64,000 nucleotides of DNA from Prochlorococcus sp. AG-388-A04 (GTDB taxonomy: Bacteria > Cyanobacteriota > Cyanobacteriia > PCC-6307 > Cyanobiaceae): contig QCGL01000001.1 of assembly GCA_003279935.1 (NCBI GenBank), positions 62,001-126,000 of the forward strand. The letters are read 5' to 3'. Shown in pieces: positions 26,926 through 36,943 of the stretch. Under the pieces are notes generated by a model, which saw nothing but the letters and a program-made list of their open reading frames with translations, had not been told where the DNA came from and ran no database searches. The position numbers and the translations under genes were made by a program. How positions within the stretch are numbered: the first letter of the stretch is position 1; each line of letters starts with the position of its first letter.

Positions 26926-27480
26926 ATGAAATTCTTTTTTTCAATCATAACTTCGGTTTTTCTCTTTCTTGGAATAACCCCAATTGCTTTAGCAGCTAAT
27001 GGCCCAGCATTAAATGCAGATAGAGCTAGCACAGAATATACAGCCTCAGCTCTAACAACATGTTCAGAAAATCCTAAATTTATTGAACGAGCAAGTACTG
27101 CTAAAACCCAAAAAGATATCACAAGATTTGAAAGATATGGTAAAGCAGCTTGTGGTGATGATGGATTGCCTCATTTAATAATAGGTCCACCACTTGAACC
27201 ATGGGGAGCGCTCCTAAATAGAGGCCATGAAGGTGACTTACTTATTCCTGGTGTATTATTTATATATATTGCAGGAATTATAGGATGGTCTGGTAGAGAG
27301 TATTTGATTGAATCCAAAAAGACTAAGAACCCAGCAGACCTTGAAATTATTATTGATTTAGACTTAGCTAGAAAATGCCTTATTAAAGGTGCTCAATGGC
27401 CCTTATTAGCTAATAAGCAAGGAAGGAACGGTGATTTGCGAGAGAAAGATAATAATATTACACTTAACGGCCCTAGATAA
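26926..27480 (+). CDS. psaF: Photosystem I reaction centre subunit III (PsaF)
   Basis: PsaF is a lumen-exposed transmembrane subunit of photosystem I. A signal peptide of about 23 residues ends at the [13 protein letters not shown] junction. The two lumenal cysteines ([21 protein letters not shown]) and the membrane segment following [21 protein letters not shown] are typical. About 20 residues at the C terminus exceed freshwater homologues. I chose the ATG three codons after an in-frame TTG. psaJ follows directly. Confidence 0.97.
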   Translation: MKFFFSIITSVFLFLGITPIALAANGPALNADRASTEYTASALTTCSENPKFIERASTAKTQKDITRFERYGKAACGDDGLPHLIIGPPLEPWGALLNRGHEGDLLIPGVLFIYIAGIIGWSGREYLIESKKTKNPADLEIIIDLDLARKCLIKGAQWPLLANKQGRNGDLREKDNNITLNGPR

Positions 27481-27509
27481 AACATCATCCCACACATTCT
27501 AAAAATCAA

Positions 27510-27644
27510 ATGCTTAAAATCTTTAACACAAAGTTCATCAGGTCAGCACCAGTAGTTGCAGCAGTTTGGCTAAGCCTAACCGCTGGAATAATTATTGAAT
27601 TTAATAGATTTTTTCCTGATTTATTATTTCATCCGATGAGCTGA
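27510..27644 (+). CDS. psaJ: Photosystem I reaction centre subunit IX (PsaJ)
   Basis: A 44-residue single-helix protein: [20 protein letters not shown] at the start, a helix to about residue 30, then [13 protein letters not shown], which is the conserved PsaJ C terminus. PsaJ binds chlorophyll and carotenoid next to PsaF. The gene lies 29 bases after psaF, the usual operon order. Confidence 0.96.
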   Translation: MLKIFNTKFIRSAPVVAAVWLSLTAGIIIEFNRFFPDLLFHPMS

Positions 27645-27661
27645 GATTTCAAAAAGAACTT

Positions 27662-28216
27662 TCAAGACTTAATTATTTTGAAAACTTTTTTTACTGTCTC
27701 AACAACATCATGATTTGTTAATACAAAATCAAATTCATCTGAGGATGAAATTTCATAGTCTGCTCTTCTAAGTCGTCTATCTATTGCCTCCTCTTTTTCA
27801 GTGCCTCTATTTCTTATTCTTTTTTCTAATTCTGCTTTGCTAGGAGGGAGAAGAAATATTGATAGGGCTTTTGGGAACTTTTCTTTAATTTGTTTTGCAC
27901 CTTCAACCTCAATTTCAAGTAATACAATAAATCCTTTTTCAATCTTTTCATTAACAGTCGATAAGGGTGTTCCATAGTAGTTTCCTGCGAATTGGGCCCA
28001 TTCAAGAAATTCTTTTTTATCGATCATATCTTTAAACCTTTCGTCACTTATAAAGTAATAATTCTCACCATCTTTCTCTCCAATTCTGGGATTTCTTGTT
28101 GTTGCAGAGATAGAAAGCCAAATATCTTTATTTCTATCTAAAAGTTCTTTAACAACAGTACCTTTTCCAACGCCACTAGGGCCTGTGATAATTATTAGTC
28201 TTTTTAAATTTTTCAT
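27662..28216 (-). CDS. gmk: Guanylate kinase
   Basis: It phosphorylates GMP to GDP. The P-loop GPSGVGKGT is at residues 12-20, the GMP-binding SATTRNPRIGEKDGENYYF block follows, and IEVEGAKQIKEKFP and the lid residues RNRGTEKEEAIDRRL are present. The 184 residues are of normal length. It converges on psaJ, with 17 bases between them. Confidence 0.97.
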   Translation of the reverse strand: MKNLKRLIIITGPSGVGKGTVVKELLDRNKDIWLSISATTRNPRIGEKDGENYYFISDERFKDMIDKKEFLEWAQFAGNYYGTPLSTVNEKIEKGFIVLLEIEVEGAKQIKEKFPKALSIFLLPPSKAELEKRIRNRGTEKEEAIDRRLRRADYEISSSDEFDFVLTNHDVVETVKKVFKIIKS

Positions 28217-28290
28217 ATTAAAATTTTTACAGTAAAATGAATGCTGGTGAATAATTACAAGAAATAATGCAAAAGGGTGTACCTCAGATA

Positions 28291-29991
28291 ATGGATATTA
28301 CATCTATAAAATCTGTATTGCATGATTTATCAGAAGAAGTTTTACCATCAAGGTTTGAAACTGCTCAACAACCTGAACCCAATATAATTCAATTCTGTTT
28401 AAGAGGAATAAATAGCCAAACTTGGATAGAAGTATCTTGGAATAGTGATTCTGCACGAATACTTAAAATAAAAAGGCCTGAGAAAACAGGAACAGAAAGT
28501 ACACTCTCCAAACAATTAAGATATGGATTAAAATATATGGCGCTAGTAACGATAGAACAAGATAAATTTGAGAGAGTTATTAAATTTGGATTTGCAAAAA
28601 AGCCTAGACACGAAATAAATAAATACTTAGTTTTTGAATTAATGGGCAAACATAGCAATATTTTTTATTTAGATAATAATCAAAAAATAATTGCAGTTGG
28701 CAAACAAATAAACTCTAATCAATCTAGCTTTCGTATTGTTTCTACAGGCTCTATCTATTCAGAGCCTCCCACAAACATGAAAAAGGAACCTAATTCAAAC
28801 GAATCTTATGAAGCATGGAAGGAGTCTATTTCTTCAGTTCCAGAATCACTAAAGTACTGTCTAATAAATACTTATCAAGGTGTAAGTCCAATACTTACGA
28901 AGCAACTCGAGACTTTTAGTAATCTGGAAAGTTTAGAAATAATGAATAAAAATATTGATTTTATAAGTGAAACCAACTTAAAAAAGGTATACCAAAGTTG
29001 GAAAATATGGATTAACAGGTTTAATAGTAACAACTTTAATTTCTCTATTTTTGATAATTTTTTTTATTCAGTTTGGTTTTTAAAGAATGAAATAAATAAT
29101 AAAAATAATGTCGATCAAATTGATGGATTAGAAAATTATTATAACTTTTATTTAAAACAAAGAAAAATTGACGCTTTAATAAAAAAAATCGATGGAATAA
29201 TTTTTAAACAAAAAAATCTTGAGAAAAAGAATTTTAAATTACAATCTGATCTTTTAATTAACTCTGAAAATTATCAAATATACAAAGAAAAGGCTGACAA
29301 AATATTCACGACTCATGAGATACAAAAACAAGATATTATCAAAGGCCAAAAGCTTTATAAAAAGTCAAAAAAACTAAAACGAGCACAAAATTTAATTAAA
29401 GAAAGGATTGATATTTATAAAAACAAACTTGATAGATTAGAAGAATTTAGTGCTCTATTGGATAACTTAAATTCTCTAAAAAATGAAAATCCGACAATTA
29501 GAATCAATTTACTGGAAGAAATTAAAACTGAAATTTGTCGAGAGTTTAATGTGAGAATCAAAAATATGAGAGAACAAAAAAGAAACTCATCAGGATTAGA
29601 ATCTTCCCCAATAGAAATAAATACCCCAAAAGGATTAACAGTTCAAATAGGAAGAAATATGAGGCAAAATGATCTAATAAGTTTTAAGTTTTCAAAAAAA
29701 GGGGATCTTTGGTTCCATGCACAAGAATCACCTGGAAGTCATGTTGTTTTAAAGTCTTCATGTCAAAACCCATCGGATGAAGACATTCAAATATCAGCAG
29801 ATCTAGCAGCTTTATTTAGTAAAGCAAAAATGAATATTAAAGTCCCTATAAGTCTTGTAAAGATAAAAGACCTTCAAAAAATCACAAAAGGAGGACCTGG
29901 TTGCGTTTCGTTCAATAATGTAGAAATTCTTTGGGGTAATCCTACAAGAGGAAAAGATTACATTAAAAAAAATCTTAAAGGAGTAATTTAG
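28291..29991 (+). CDS. rqcH: RqcH / NFACT-family ribosome quality control protein
   Basis: RqcH (NFACT, formerly labelled fibronectin-binding) binds obstructed 50S subunits and adds alanine tails to stalled peptides. The NFACT-N domain (RFGLKYMALVTIEQ-like region, FVFELMGKHSNIFYL-type block) is followed by a long lysine-rich coiled coil at about residues 280-400. The NFACT-R domain holds KKGDLWFHAQESPGSHVVLK and SLVKIKDLQKITKGGPG. An in-frame ATG eight codons upstream (28267) is an alternative start. Confidence 0.92.
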   Translation: MDITSIKSVLHDLSEEVLPSRFETAQQPEPNIIQFCLRGINSQTWIEVSWNSDSARILKIKRPEKTGTESTLSKQLRYGLKYMALVTIEQDKFERVIKFGFAKKPRHEINKYLVFELMGKHSNIFYLDNNQKIIAVGKQINSNQSSFRIVSTGSIYSEPPTNMKKEPNSNESYEAWKESISSVPESLKYCLINTYQGVSPILTKQLETFSNLESLEIMNKNIDFISETNLKKVYQSWKIWINRFNSNNFNFSIFDNFFYSVWFLKNEINNKNNVDQIDGLENYYNFYLKQRKIDALIKKIDGIIFKQKNLEKKNFKLQSDLLINSENYQIYKEKADKIFTTHEIQKQDIIKGQKLYKKSKKLKRAQNLIKERIDIYKNKLDRLEEFSALLDNLNSLKNENPTIRINLLEEIKTEICREFNVRIKNMREQKRNSSGLESSPIEINTPKGLTVQIGRNMRQNDLISFKFSKKGDLWFHAQESPGSHVVLKSSCQNPSDEDIQISADLAALFSKAKMNIKVPISLVKIKDLQKITKGGPGCVSFNNVEILWGNPTRGKDYIKKNLKGVI

Positions 29992-30020
29992 CTTATAATA
30001 AGAAAAATTATTTTTGTTAA

Positions 30021-30281
30021 ATGATAGATTTTCTACTTGGAACTCACGAATTTTTAGGTAATCATAGTTTCCCAGAATTTATTGTAGGATACTTATTTGG
30101 AGCAGCACTTATTATTGGAGCCCCAACTGTTTTTCTATTACTTGCTTTCGTAAGTGCTTTGATGAAAACAAATGGGAAAATGGGTGGTTATAGAGAATAT
30201 GAAACATATGGAGAATCTTCTTTAAATGACGCTCCTCCATTTTTATTACCTGATCCGACGAATCCAAAATTAAGTAAATAG
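30021..30281 (+). CDS. Small single-helix membrane protein (86 aa), unknown
   Basis: One hydrophobic segment at about residues 20-48 (FIVGYLFGAALIIGAPTVFL) is followed by a polar tail with a conserved-looking GGYREYETYGESSLNDAPP and a proline-rich end. It looks like a small thylakoid protein by style and context, but I do not recognise it. Codon use matches the neighbours and the ATG start is clear. Confidence 0.7.
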   Translation: MIDFLLGTHEFLGNHSFPEFIVGYLFGAALIIGAPTVFLLLAFVSALMKTNGKMGGYREYETYGESSLNDAPPFLLPDPTNPKLSK

Positions 30282-30362
30282 TTCCTAGCTTATAAATAAT
30301 CAAAAATTAAGGTTTTATAAATAAAATAAATATCTATCTCAAACTATAAAATAAGCTCAATA

Positions 30363-31121
30363 ATGAAGAGTAAAGAAGATATTAAGAATAATAATTATGA
30401 TTCGATGAGTTTTACTGATCATTTGGAGGAACTGAGGCAAAGAGTATTAAATTCTATTTATTCGATATTAATTTGCATTTTTTTTAGTTTTTTAATAATT
30501 AAGCCTTTAATTTCTTTTTTAGAGATTCCTGCAAGTGACATTCATTTATTACAACTTGCTCCTGGAGAATTTTTATTTGTTGCCATAAAAGTAGCGGGAT
30601 ATAGCGGAATAATCGTCTCTATTCCATACATTTTTTATCAATTAATATTATTTATTTCTCCAGGTTTAACAAAAAAAGAAAAAAACCTAATATTACCAGC
30701 TGTTTTTGGATCAGGTTTATTATTTTTTCTTGGCTTGCTTTTTTCCTGGTGGATATTAGTTCCTGCGGCAATAAATTTCTTTATAAATTTTGGAGCTGAT
30801 ATAGTTGAACCAACATGGTCCATAGAGAGATATTTTGATTTTGTTTTATTGTTAATGTCAAGTACTGCAGTAGCATTTCAATTACCAGTTTTGCAATTTA
30901 TTCTTGGTTCACTTGGAATTATTACTACAGAAAAAATGCTTTCAAATTGGAAAATAGTGGTAATTTCCTCTGCGATCTTATCCGCAGTAATTACACCTTC
31001 AACAGATCCTTTAACTATGTCATTGCTCTCAATTTCGATAATATTTCTATTTTTTGTTGGAGCTGGGCTAACTTACATATCAGAAAGCCTTAAATCAAAA
31101 ACTCTTTCATCCTATCATTAA
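30363..31121 (+). CDS. tatC: Sec-independent protein translocase TatC
   Basis: TatC is the receptor of the twin-arginine translocase for folded proteins. Six membrane segments are visible. The N-terminal FTDHLEELRQRVLNSI and the later LLQLAPGEFLFVAIKVAGYSG block, with the functional glutamate, are family signatures, as is the C-terminal AVITPSTDPLTMSLL. At 252 residues it is normal. Its last 32 bases overlap the DUF3067 gene on the other strand. petC, a Tat substrate, starts about 400 bases downstream. Confidence 0.96.
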   Translation: MKSKEDIKNNNYDSMSFTDHLEELRQRVLNSIYSILICIFFSFLIIKPLISFLEIPASDIHLLQLAPGEFLFVAIKVAGYSGIIVSIPYIFYQLILFISPGLTKKEKNLILPAVFGSGLLFFLGLLFSWWILVPAAINFFINFGADIVEPTWSIERYFDFVLLLMSSTAVAFQLPVLQFILGSLGIITTEKMLSNWKIVVISSAILSAVITPSTDPLTMSLLSISIIFLFFVGAGLTYISESLKSKTLSSYH

Positions 31122-31407
31122 TGTTTAGTTGAAGGCTTACAGCTCTTCCTAATCTCGGTTTTGAATTTACTTTTTTAAGCCATTCCCTCACTTCATCCGC
31201 ATAGCCGCATCTATTTAATATTTCAATTTTATCAGCTATTGATTTTTTATATTCTACTTCACTTAATGGAAAAGATTCTTGACCTAAAAAACCCCACATC
31301 ATTTGAAAATATAAATATTTTCCTCTTTTGAAAAGTCTAAAGTCATATTTTTTACCCCATCGATGAACCAAGTAATGGATAATCTCATCTACTACCAAAG
31401 GTTTCAT
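31090..31407 (-). CDS. DUF3067 family protein
   Basis: A 105-residue protein of a family found in cyanobacteria and plastids. It carries PLVVDEIIHYLVHRWGKKYDFR, RGKYLYFQMMWGFLGQESFPL and LGRAVSLQLNINDRMKEF. No function is established that I know of. It overlaps the end of tatC by 32 bases, tail to tail. Family recognition is fairly firm. Confidence 0.82.
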   Translation of the reverse strand: MKPLVVDEIIHYLVHRWGKKYDFRLFKRGKYLYFQMMWGFLGQESFPLSEVEYKKSIADKIEILNRCGYADEVREWLKKVNSKPRLGRAVSLQLNINDRMKEFLI

Positions 31408-31530
31408 AATTCAATAATAATCAAACTCATAAAAACTTATACTTTAAATTATTAAAAGTCCTATCTATTTGCAACAGAAATCATGCAATCTGATTCATAA
31501 TAACTAATAAATAACAGTCTCAAGTATCGA

Positions 31531-32067
31531 ATGACTCAATTAAGTTCCAATGACGTCCCCTCCATGGGTCGAAGGCAATTTATGAATCTTCTTACATTTG
31601 GTACAGCAACTGGTGTCGCATTAGGAGCTTTATATCCCGTAGCAAATTATTTTATGCCACTAAGAGCTGGTGGTGGTGGTGGTGGAACTTCTGCAAAAGA
31701 TGAATTAGGTAATCCAGTCACGAAGACCGGTTGGCTAGCAAGTCATCAAGCAGGAGATAGGAGTTTAGTTCAGGGTCTCAAAGGAGATCCAACTTACTTA
31801 ATTGTTAATAGTGAAGGAGATATAGGAGAATTCGGACTAAATGCAATTTGTACCCATTTAGGATGCGTTGTTCCATGGGATAGTGGTGCTAATAAATTTA
31901 TATGTCCTTGTCATGGTAGTCAATATGACACAAATGGGAAAGTAGTAAGAGGACCTGCGCCATTATCTTTGGCATTGGCGCATGTAGATGTAGATGATGA
32001 TGCTGTACTTGTAAAACAGTGGTCTGAGACGGATTTTAGAACCAATGAAAATCCTTGGTGGGCCTAA
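31531..32067 (+). CDS. petC: Cytochrome b6f complex Rieske iron-sulfur subunit
   Basis: PetC carries the 2Fe-2S cluster that takes electrons from plastoquinol. The cluster ligands are Cys107, His109, Cys125 and His128 (CTHLGC and CPCHGS motifs), with the Cys112-Cys127 disulfide. The N terminus has an uncleaved Tat anchor, [18 protein letters not shown], and a glycine hinge [10 protein letters not shown]. The 178 residues are standard. petA starts five bases downstream. Confidence 0.98.
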   Translation: MTQLSSNDVPSMGRRQFMNLLTFGTATGVALGALYPVANYFMPLRAGGGGGGTSAKDELGNPVTKTGWLASHQAGDRSLVQGLKGDPTYLIVNSEGDIGEFGLNAICTHLGCVVPWDSGANKFICPCHGSQYDTNGKVVRGPAPLSLALAHVDVDDDAVLVKQWSETDFRTNENPWWA

Positions 32068-32071
32068 TAGA

Positions 32072-33025
32072 ATGATTACTTTTAAAAAACAAATAATGAA
32101 AACCCCAACCTTTTTTCTCTGCACACTGCTTTTGATTTCTAGCATTGTAATTTTCCCAAGATCCTCTTTTGCTTATCCATTTTGGGCGCAGCAAAATTAC
32201 GAGTCTCCCAGAGAAGCTACAGGAAAAATAGTCTGCGCAAATTGCCATTTAGCACAAATGCCAACTATTGCAGAGGTCCCTCAAGCTGTTGGGGCTGATA
32301 GTGTTTTCAAAGCAGTAGTTAAAATTCCTTATAAAGATGACTTAAAGGAAATAGGTGCTGACGGTTCAGAGGTTCCTTTACAAGTTGGGGCTGTAGTTAT
32401 GCTTCCTGATGGCTTTAAATTAGCTCCTCAGGAAAGATGGACTGATGAAATAAAAGAAGAAACTGAGGGAGTTTACTTTACTAATTACAGCGAAGAAAAA
32501 GACAATATAATTCTTGTCGGGCCATTACCAGGAGATACTAATAAAGAAATCGTTTTTCCAGTCCTTTCCCCTAATCCAGCTACCAATAAAGAGTATCACT
32601 ATGGAAAGTACTCCTTGCATATAGGAGGGAATAGAGGCAGAGGGCAAGTTTATCCGACTGGTGACAAGAGTAACAATGTAATATTCACTTCTTCTTCTGC
32701 AGGCACTATCAATTCAATAGAGACTATTGAAGATGGTAGTTATCAAATTAGTATTGAGAATGAGAACGGGGGCATAGTTACCGAGGCTGTTCCTGTTGGT
32801 CCTGAACTGATTGTGAAAGAACAAGATCAAATAAGTGCTGGAGATCCTCTTACTAATGACCCTAACGTAGGAGGTTTTGGACAACTAGATGCTGAAGTAG
32901 TGCTACAAAGCCCTTATAGAATAATAGGCTTAATTGCATTTTTTATTGGTGTAGGCCTAACCCAAATACTATTAGTACTCAAGAAGAAGCAGGTTGAAAA
33001 AGTACAAGCTGCTGAGGGTGTTTAA
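32072..33025 (+). CDS. petA: Cytochrome f (apocytochrome f)
   Basis: PetA is the c-type cytochrome of the b6f complex. A signal peptide ends at SSFA before the mature N-terminal tyrosine of YPFWAQQNY, which is itself a heme ligand. The heme site CANCH follows about 20 residues later. A C-terminal anchor ([21 protein letters not shown]) and short stromal tail complete it. I chose the ATG just after the petC stop codon instead of an upstream ATG inside petC. Confidence 0.97.
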   Translation: MITFKKQIMKTPTFFLCTLLLISSIVIFPRSSFAYPFWAQQNYESPREATGKIVCANCHLAQMPTIAEVPQAVGADSVFKAVVKIPYKDDLKEIGADGSEVPLQVGAVVMLPDGFKLAPQERWTDEIKEETEGVYFTNYSEEKDNIILVGPLPGDTNKEIVFPVLSPNPATNKEYHYGKYSLHIGGNRGRGQVYPTGDKSNNVIFTSSSAGTINSIETIEDGSYQISIENENGGIVTEAVPVGPELIVKEQDQISAGDPLTNDPNVGGFGQLDAEVVLQSPYRIIGLIAFFIGVGLTQILLVLKKKQVEKVQAAEGV

Positions 33026-33036
33026 TTAACCTTTAA

Positions 33037-33930
33037 ATGCTTACATATCAAGCTTTTATTCAATCGCCTGGAGACACATTTTTAAATTTAGGTTTTCTAA
33101 CTATTAGATGGTATGGTCTGCTAATTTCCATATCAGTAGTAATAGGACTTTTTATTTCTAAAAAGCTTGCAAAATCAAGAAATATTAATCCTCAATTTAT
33201 AAGTGATATTTTACCCTCTTTAATAATATCTTCAATAATTGGAGCTAGAGCATACTATGTAATTTTTGAATGGAGACAATATAGTGGTAGTAACTTTTTT
33301 ACATCTTTTGACCTTTTTAATAACACAATTCAAATTCCCTCTTTTATTGCAATTTGGCAAGGGGGCATCGCAATCCATGGAGGCTTGATTGGAGGATTTT
33401 TATGTATTTTATATTTTTGTAAATCCAAAAATATTCATTTAAAGACCTTTATAGATATATTAATTCCATCTATTATTCTTGGCCAATCCATTGGAAGATG
33501 GGGTAATTTCTTCAATAATGAAGCTTTTGGAATACCTACGGATTTACCTTGGAAGTTATTTATACCGATACAAAATAGACCAATAGAATTTATAAATTAC
33601 CAGTTTTTCCATCCAACATTTATCTATGAATCATTATGGAATTTTTTAATTTTTATATTATTAATTACTATTTTTTACAAACAGAACAACAAAAACTCAG
33701 TGAGGCCTGGCTTTATAAGTTGTCTTTATTTAATTGGCTATAGTTTTGGAAGATTCTGGATTGAAGGTTTAAGGACTGATCCTTTATGTATTGGGGGACT
33801 TCCACCCTTTTGTGATGGAGGATTACGCATGGCACAGTTTATTAGTATTTTTTTGTTTTCCTCTGGATTAATTGGAATATTTTTTTTAAGATTAAAATCA
33901 TATAAAAACAAAACCAGAAATAATGGATAG
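33037..33930 (+). CDS. lgt: Prolipoprotein diacylglyceryl transferase
   Basis: Lgt attaches diacylglycerol to the lipobox cysteine of prelipoproteins. Seven membrane segments are seen. The family signature [13 protein letters not shown] lies near residue 152, with [16 protein letters not shown] at the N terminus and [16 protein letters not shown] in the middle. Its end overlaps cobM by eight bases. At least two candidate lipoproteins (52.2 and 55.0 kb) lie in this window. Confidence 0.96.
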   Translation: MLTYQAFIQSPGDTFLNLGFLTIRWYGLLISISVVIGLFISKKLAKSRNINPQFISDILPSLIISSIIGARAYYVIFEWRQYSGSNFFTSFDLFNNTIQIPSFIAIWQGGIAIHGGLIGGFLCILYFCKSKNIHLKTFIDILIPSIILGQSIGRWGNFFNNEAFGIPTDLPWKLFIPIQNRPIEFINYQFFHPTFIYESLWNFLIFILLITIFYKQNNKNSVRPGFISCLYLIGYSFGRFWIEGLRTDPLCIGGLPPFCDGGLRMAQFISIFLFSSGLIGIFFLRLKSYKNKTRNNG

Positions 33931-34678
33931 AAAGATCTCATTTATTGGAGTTGGTCCAGGCGATCCTGATTTATTAACAATCAAAGCGTTAAAAAAAATA
34001 GAATCTGCAGACGTTATATTTTGGGCTGATTCTTTAATTCCTGAAAAAATTATAAATTTTTCACTTAAAGGTTCTGAAAAAATAAAAACCAGTACGCTTA
34101 CTTTAGAAAAAATCACTTCAACAATGATAGAAAGATTCAATGAAGGTAAAACTGTAATTAGATTGCATGATGGAGATCCATGCCTGTATGGTGCAGTTAA
34201 AGAACAACTAGAAATATTAAGACAAGAAGATATCGAGACTGAAGTCATCCCAGGGGTAAGTGCTTTTCAGGTCGCAGCAGCCTATCACCAGGCAGAGCTT
34301 ACAATTCCAGATATAACTCAAACTATAATTCTGACTAGAGCAGGAGGGCGAACTGGCATGCCTGAAAAAGAATCACTTCAAGATCTTGCTAAGCACAAAT
34401 CATCTTTATGTCTTTATTTGAGTGCTAGACATATAAAAAGTTCTCAAAAAACATTATTAGAATTTTATCCTCCAGAAACTAAAGTAATTGTTGGTTATAG
34501 AGTATCTTGGGATGATGGTTGGACATCTTTAATTGAATTGAAGGATATGGAAAAATTTACCCTTGAGAAAGAACTTATCAGAACAACCATTTATATTGTT
34601 AGTCCTGCAATTAATTCTATTCCAAATAGGTCTAATCTTTATAGTCCATCTTACAAGCATCTCTTTAGGAGCAAATAA
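33923..34678 (+). CDS. cobM: Precorrin-4 C11-methyltransferase
   Basis: This SAM-dependent enzyme methylates C11 in corrin ring synthesis. [20 protein letters not shown] is the N-terminal signature, followed by [30 protein letters not shown] and LYLSARHI. The 251 residues are normal. Corrin-ring synthesis is expected, since Prochlorococcus makes pseudocobalamin de novo. It overlaps the end of lgt. Confidence 0.95.
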   Translation: MDRKISFIGVGPGDPDLLTIKALKKIESADVIFWADSLIPEKIINFSLKGSEKIKTSTLTLEKITSTMIERFNEGKTVIRLHDGDPCLYGAVKEQLEILRQEDIETEVIPGVSAFQVAAAYHQAELTIPDITQTIILTRAGGRTGMPEKESLQDLAKHKSSLCLYLSARHIKSSQKTLLEFYPPETKVIVGYRVSWDDGWTSLIELKDMEKFTLEKELIRTTIYIVSPAINSIPNRSNLYSPSYKHLFRSK

Positions 34679-34735
34679 TCGAATAAAGTTGATAGATATA
34701 GATAAATCAGTATAATTAGTGAAAAATTAACTGCT

Positions 34736-35227
34736 TTGGACGAAATAAAATCTAATAATTCAGACTACAATTCAAAAAATAATTCCTCTTTAAAAAGAAT
34801 TGGCAATTTTATTAAAGAAGCAAGAGTCAGCAGAAATCAATCAATTGAAGAATTAGCCTCTGATTTAAAAATTGGATCTCACCAACTTCAGGCTATAGAA
34901 GAAGGTAATGAAGATCATTTACCAGAGAAAGTTTTTATAAAAGCAATGGTTCGCAGAATTTCTGAAAAGCTAAAAGTTGATACAGACTTTATAATGAGTG
35001 AATTTAAAACTGAACGGAAAGATGTAAATATCGAAGAAATTGCTCAAGATGTCTCAATAAAAGCTAAGAAAAAGAGAAAAGTTAAGAATCAGAATTCTAC
35101 AGAGGTTATTTTCTTTATTTTAATTTCAGGAATATTAGGCCTCCTAACTTCATTTTTGATTTTTAATATTTTTTCAGAATCATTCCAAAATCAAGTTCCA
35201 AAACAAGAACTTATAAATAAAAATTAA
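34736..35227 (+). CDS. RodZ-like helix-turn-helix membrane protein (compact)
   Basis: Residues 20-90 are an XRE-type HTH_25 domain as in RodZ (IGNFIKEARVSRNQSIEELA, LQAIEEGNEDHLPEKVFIKA). A basic stretch at 109-118 precedes one membrane helix at about 123-145. Only about 18 residues remain outside, so the periplasmic domain of classical RodZ is absent. RodZ links MreB to the envelope; whether this short form does so is unknown. The start is TTG. It overlaps ppx tail to tail by four bases. Confidence 0.82.
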   Translation: MDEIKSNNSDYNSKNNSSLKRIGNFIKEARVSRNQSIEELASDLKIGSHQLQAIEEGNEDHLPEKVFIKAMVRRISEKLKVDTDFIMSEFKTERKDVNIEEIAQDVSIKAKKKRKVKNQNSTEVIFFILISGILGLLTSFLIFNIFSESFQNQVPKQELINKN

Positions 35228-36822
35228 ACAACTTTCAACTCTAAGTTTTTTAATTCTTTAACCACGTTCTTACATAAATCTAAGCTCCATTTTTCAAGAA
35301 GAAGATCTTGATTCGATTCTAAAGGTATAAGTTCAACTGCAAGAATATTATTTAGCAATTTAATTTTTATCGACGATAGTACATTTTCAGGTCTTTGATC
35401 CAGAGAGGCCGCTAATCTTAAAATCAAGGACATTTCAAGTACTAATTTTTTATCTTCTTTTGAGATTAAACTTTGCCAAGATTCATGTCTTTTTTTAGGT
35501 AAAGTCTTTCTGTGATATCTAACAATTGAAGCAATAATATTTGTTTCGGATTGTGAATATCCTAATAATTCGCAGTTTTTAATTAAATACCAAGAATGTT
35601 TATGGTAAGAACTTATATTTACATATTTCCCACAATTATGCAGTTTACAGGCTGCCCAAAGGAGCTCTTTTGCTTTTGAATCAGTATCACCATGAAAGAT
35701 ATTTTTAGTTTGATCAAAGATTTGAAATGCGATATTAGTAACTTTCTCAGATCTTTCCTTATCAACTCCAAGCTTTCTAGCTTGATGAACTATGGTAGTT
35801 TTCCTGATATTACTTTGCATATTAAATTCGTTTTTTATTATTCCTTGGCGAAGCATCCAATCAACTACTAATCCTTCCCTTAGGGCCCTTTCACTTATTG
35901 TTAACTGATCAAAATTCAACATCTCCATTGAGGTATTTAGAATTAAGGCACCCGGAATTATTATTTCTGACCTTCTTTCACTTAGTGAGGGTATTTTCTT
36001 TATTTCAGAAGTTGGCATTTTAATTAATTTTTCTAAGACAATCTTTAAATTTTCTTTTTTAAATTTATAACCATGCATCTTTTGTTTTGGCTGCCCAAGA
36101 TCAGATAAAATCAAATTTCCTAGTGAGATTGCAGTACCACTTGTAGCAATCATTGAGACCGCCTTTCCTTTTTCTAATCTCCTTTTAATTTTTTCAATAG
36201 ATGGTTCTAAGGAGCCTTGAATAAAAGTTTTCAAAAACTTAGATCTTTCTCTATTCATTGGTTCTCTGTCAAGAAAAAAATCATTTTTAAGCCTAACAGC
36301 TCCAACTCTAGAACTTGTAAGAGCAATCGCATCTTTTACATCTGCAAGTATTATTTCTGTAGAACCTCCCCCTATATCAATAATTACGTAAGACTCATCT
36401 TCCAGAACCATTCCAGACAAAACGCCAAGATAAATTAATCTAGCCTCTTCAGATCCGCTTATAAGTTCTATTTGAATATCTACAACACTTTGAACCCTAT
36501 TTAAAAAGTTTAGACCATTTGGAGCCTCCCTAACAGCACTTGTTGCGGCAGTTACTATTTGATTAACACCATTACTTTTGCAGTACTCTTTAAAACGCTT
36601 TAGGGTCTTTAAAACTCTAAGCATTGATTCCTCAGTAAGATTTCCATCTTCATCTCGTTCCCCTAGACGTGTTGTAGATTTATCAGTAAATTTTATTGAA
36701 AAGGATTTTAGGTCTAAATTAATGTCTGCGATTAAAAGATGAGTAGAGTTTGTGCCAATATCAATTGAGGCTACAGAAATATCTTTTTCTTGAAGATTGC
36801 TTAATTTTTTTTTCTGGATCAT
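35224..36822 (-). CDS. ppx: Exopolyphosphatase, Ppx/GppA family
   Basis: Ppx removes terminal phosphates from polyphosphate; GppA homologues act on pppGpp. The actin-like ATPase-fold blocks ASIDIGTNSTHLLIAD, TAATSAVREAPNG, VIIDIGGGSTEIIL and MIATSGTAISLGNL are intact. The C-terminal half is an HD-like helical domain (AACKLHNCGKYVNISSYHKH). The 532 residues fit a full-length Ppx. It is divergent from ubiA across 121 bases. Confidence 0.94.
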   Translation of the reverse strand: MIQKKKLSNLQEKDISVASIDIGTNSTHLLIADINLDLKSFSIKFTDKSTTRLGERDEDGNLTEESMLRVLKTLKRFKEYCKSNGVNQIVTAATSAVREAPNGLNFLNRVQSVVDIQIELISGSEEARLIYLGVLSGMVLEDESYVIIDIGGGSTEIILADVKDAIALTSSRVGAVRLKNDFFLDREPMNRERSKFLKTFIQGSLEPSIEKIKRRLEKGKAVSMIATSGTAISLGNLILSDLGQPKQKMHGYKFKKENLKIVLEKLIKMPTSEIKKIPSLSERRSEIIIPGALILNTSMEMLNFDQLTISERALREGLVVDWMLRQGIIKNEFNMQSNIRKTTIVHQARKLGVDKERSEKVTNIAFQIFDQTKNIFHGDTDSKAKELLWAACKLHNCGKYVNISSYHKHSWYLIKNCELLGYSQSETNIIASIVRYHRKTLPKKRHESWQSLISKEDKKLVLEMSLILRLAASLDQRPENVLSSIKIKLLNNILAVELIPLESNQDLLLEKWSLDLCKNVVKELKNLELKVV

Positions 36823-36943
36823 TTTTATTCTCTAAAAACTAGAGATTCTAAATACCGTCATTAATATACTTAAGATTGATTATTAAATTATAGATTTGCC
36901 TAATTTCTAGTTAGATTATTTAAAGTTATGAAATAAAGATCCA

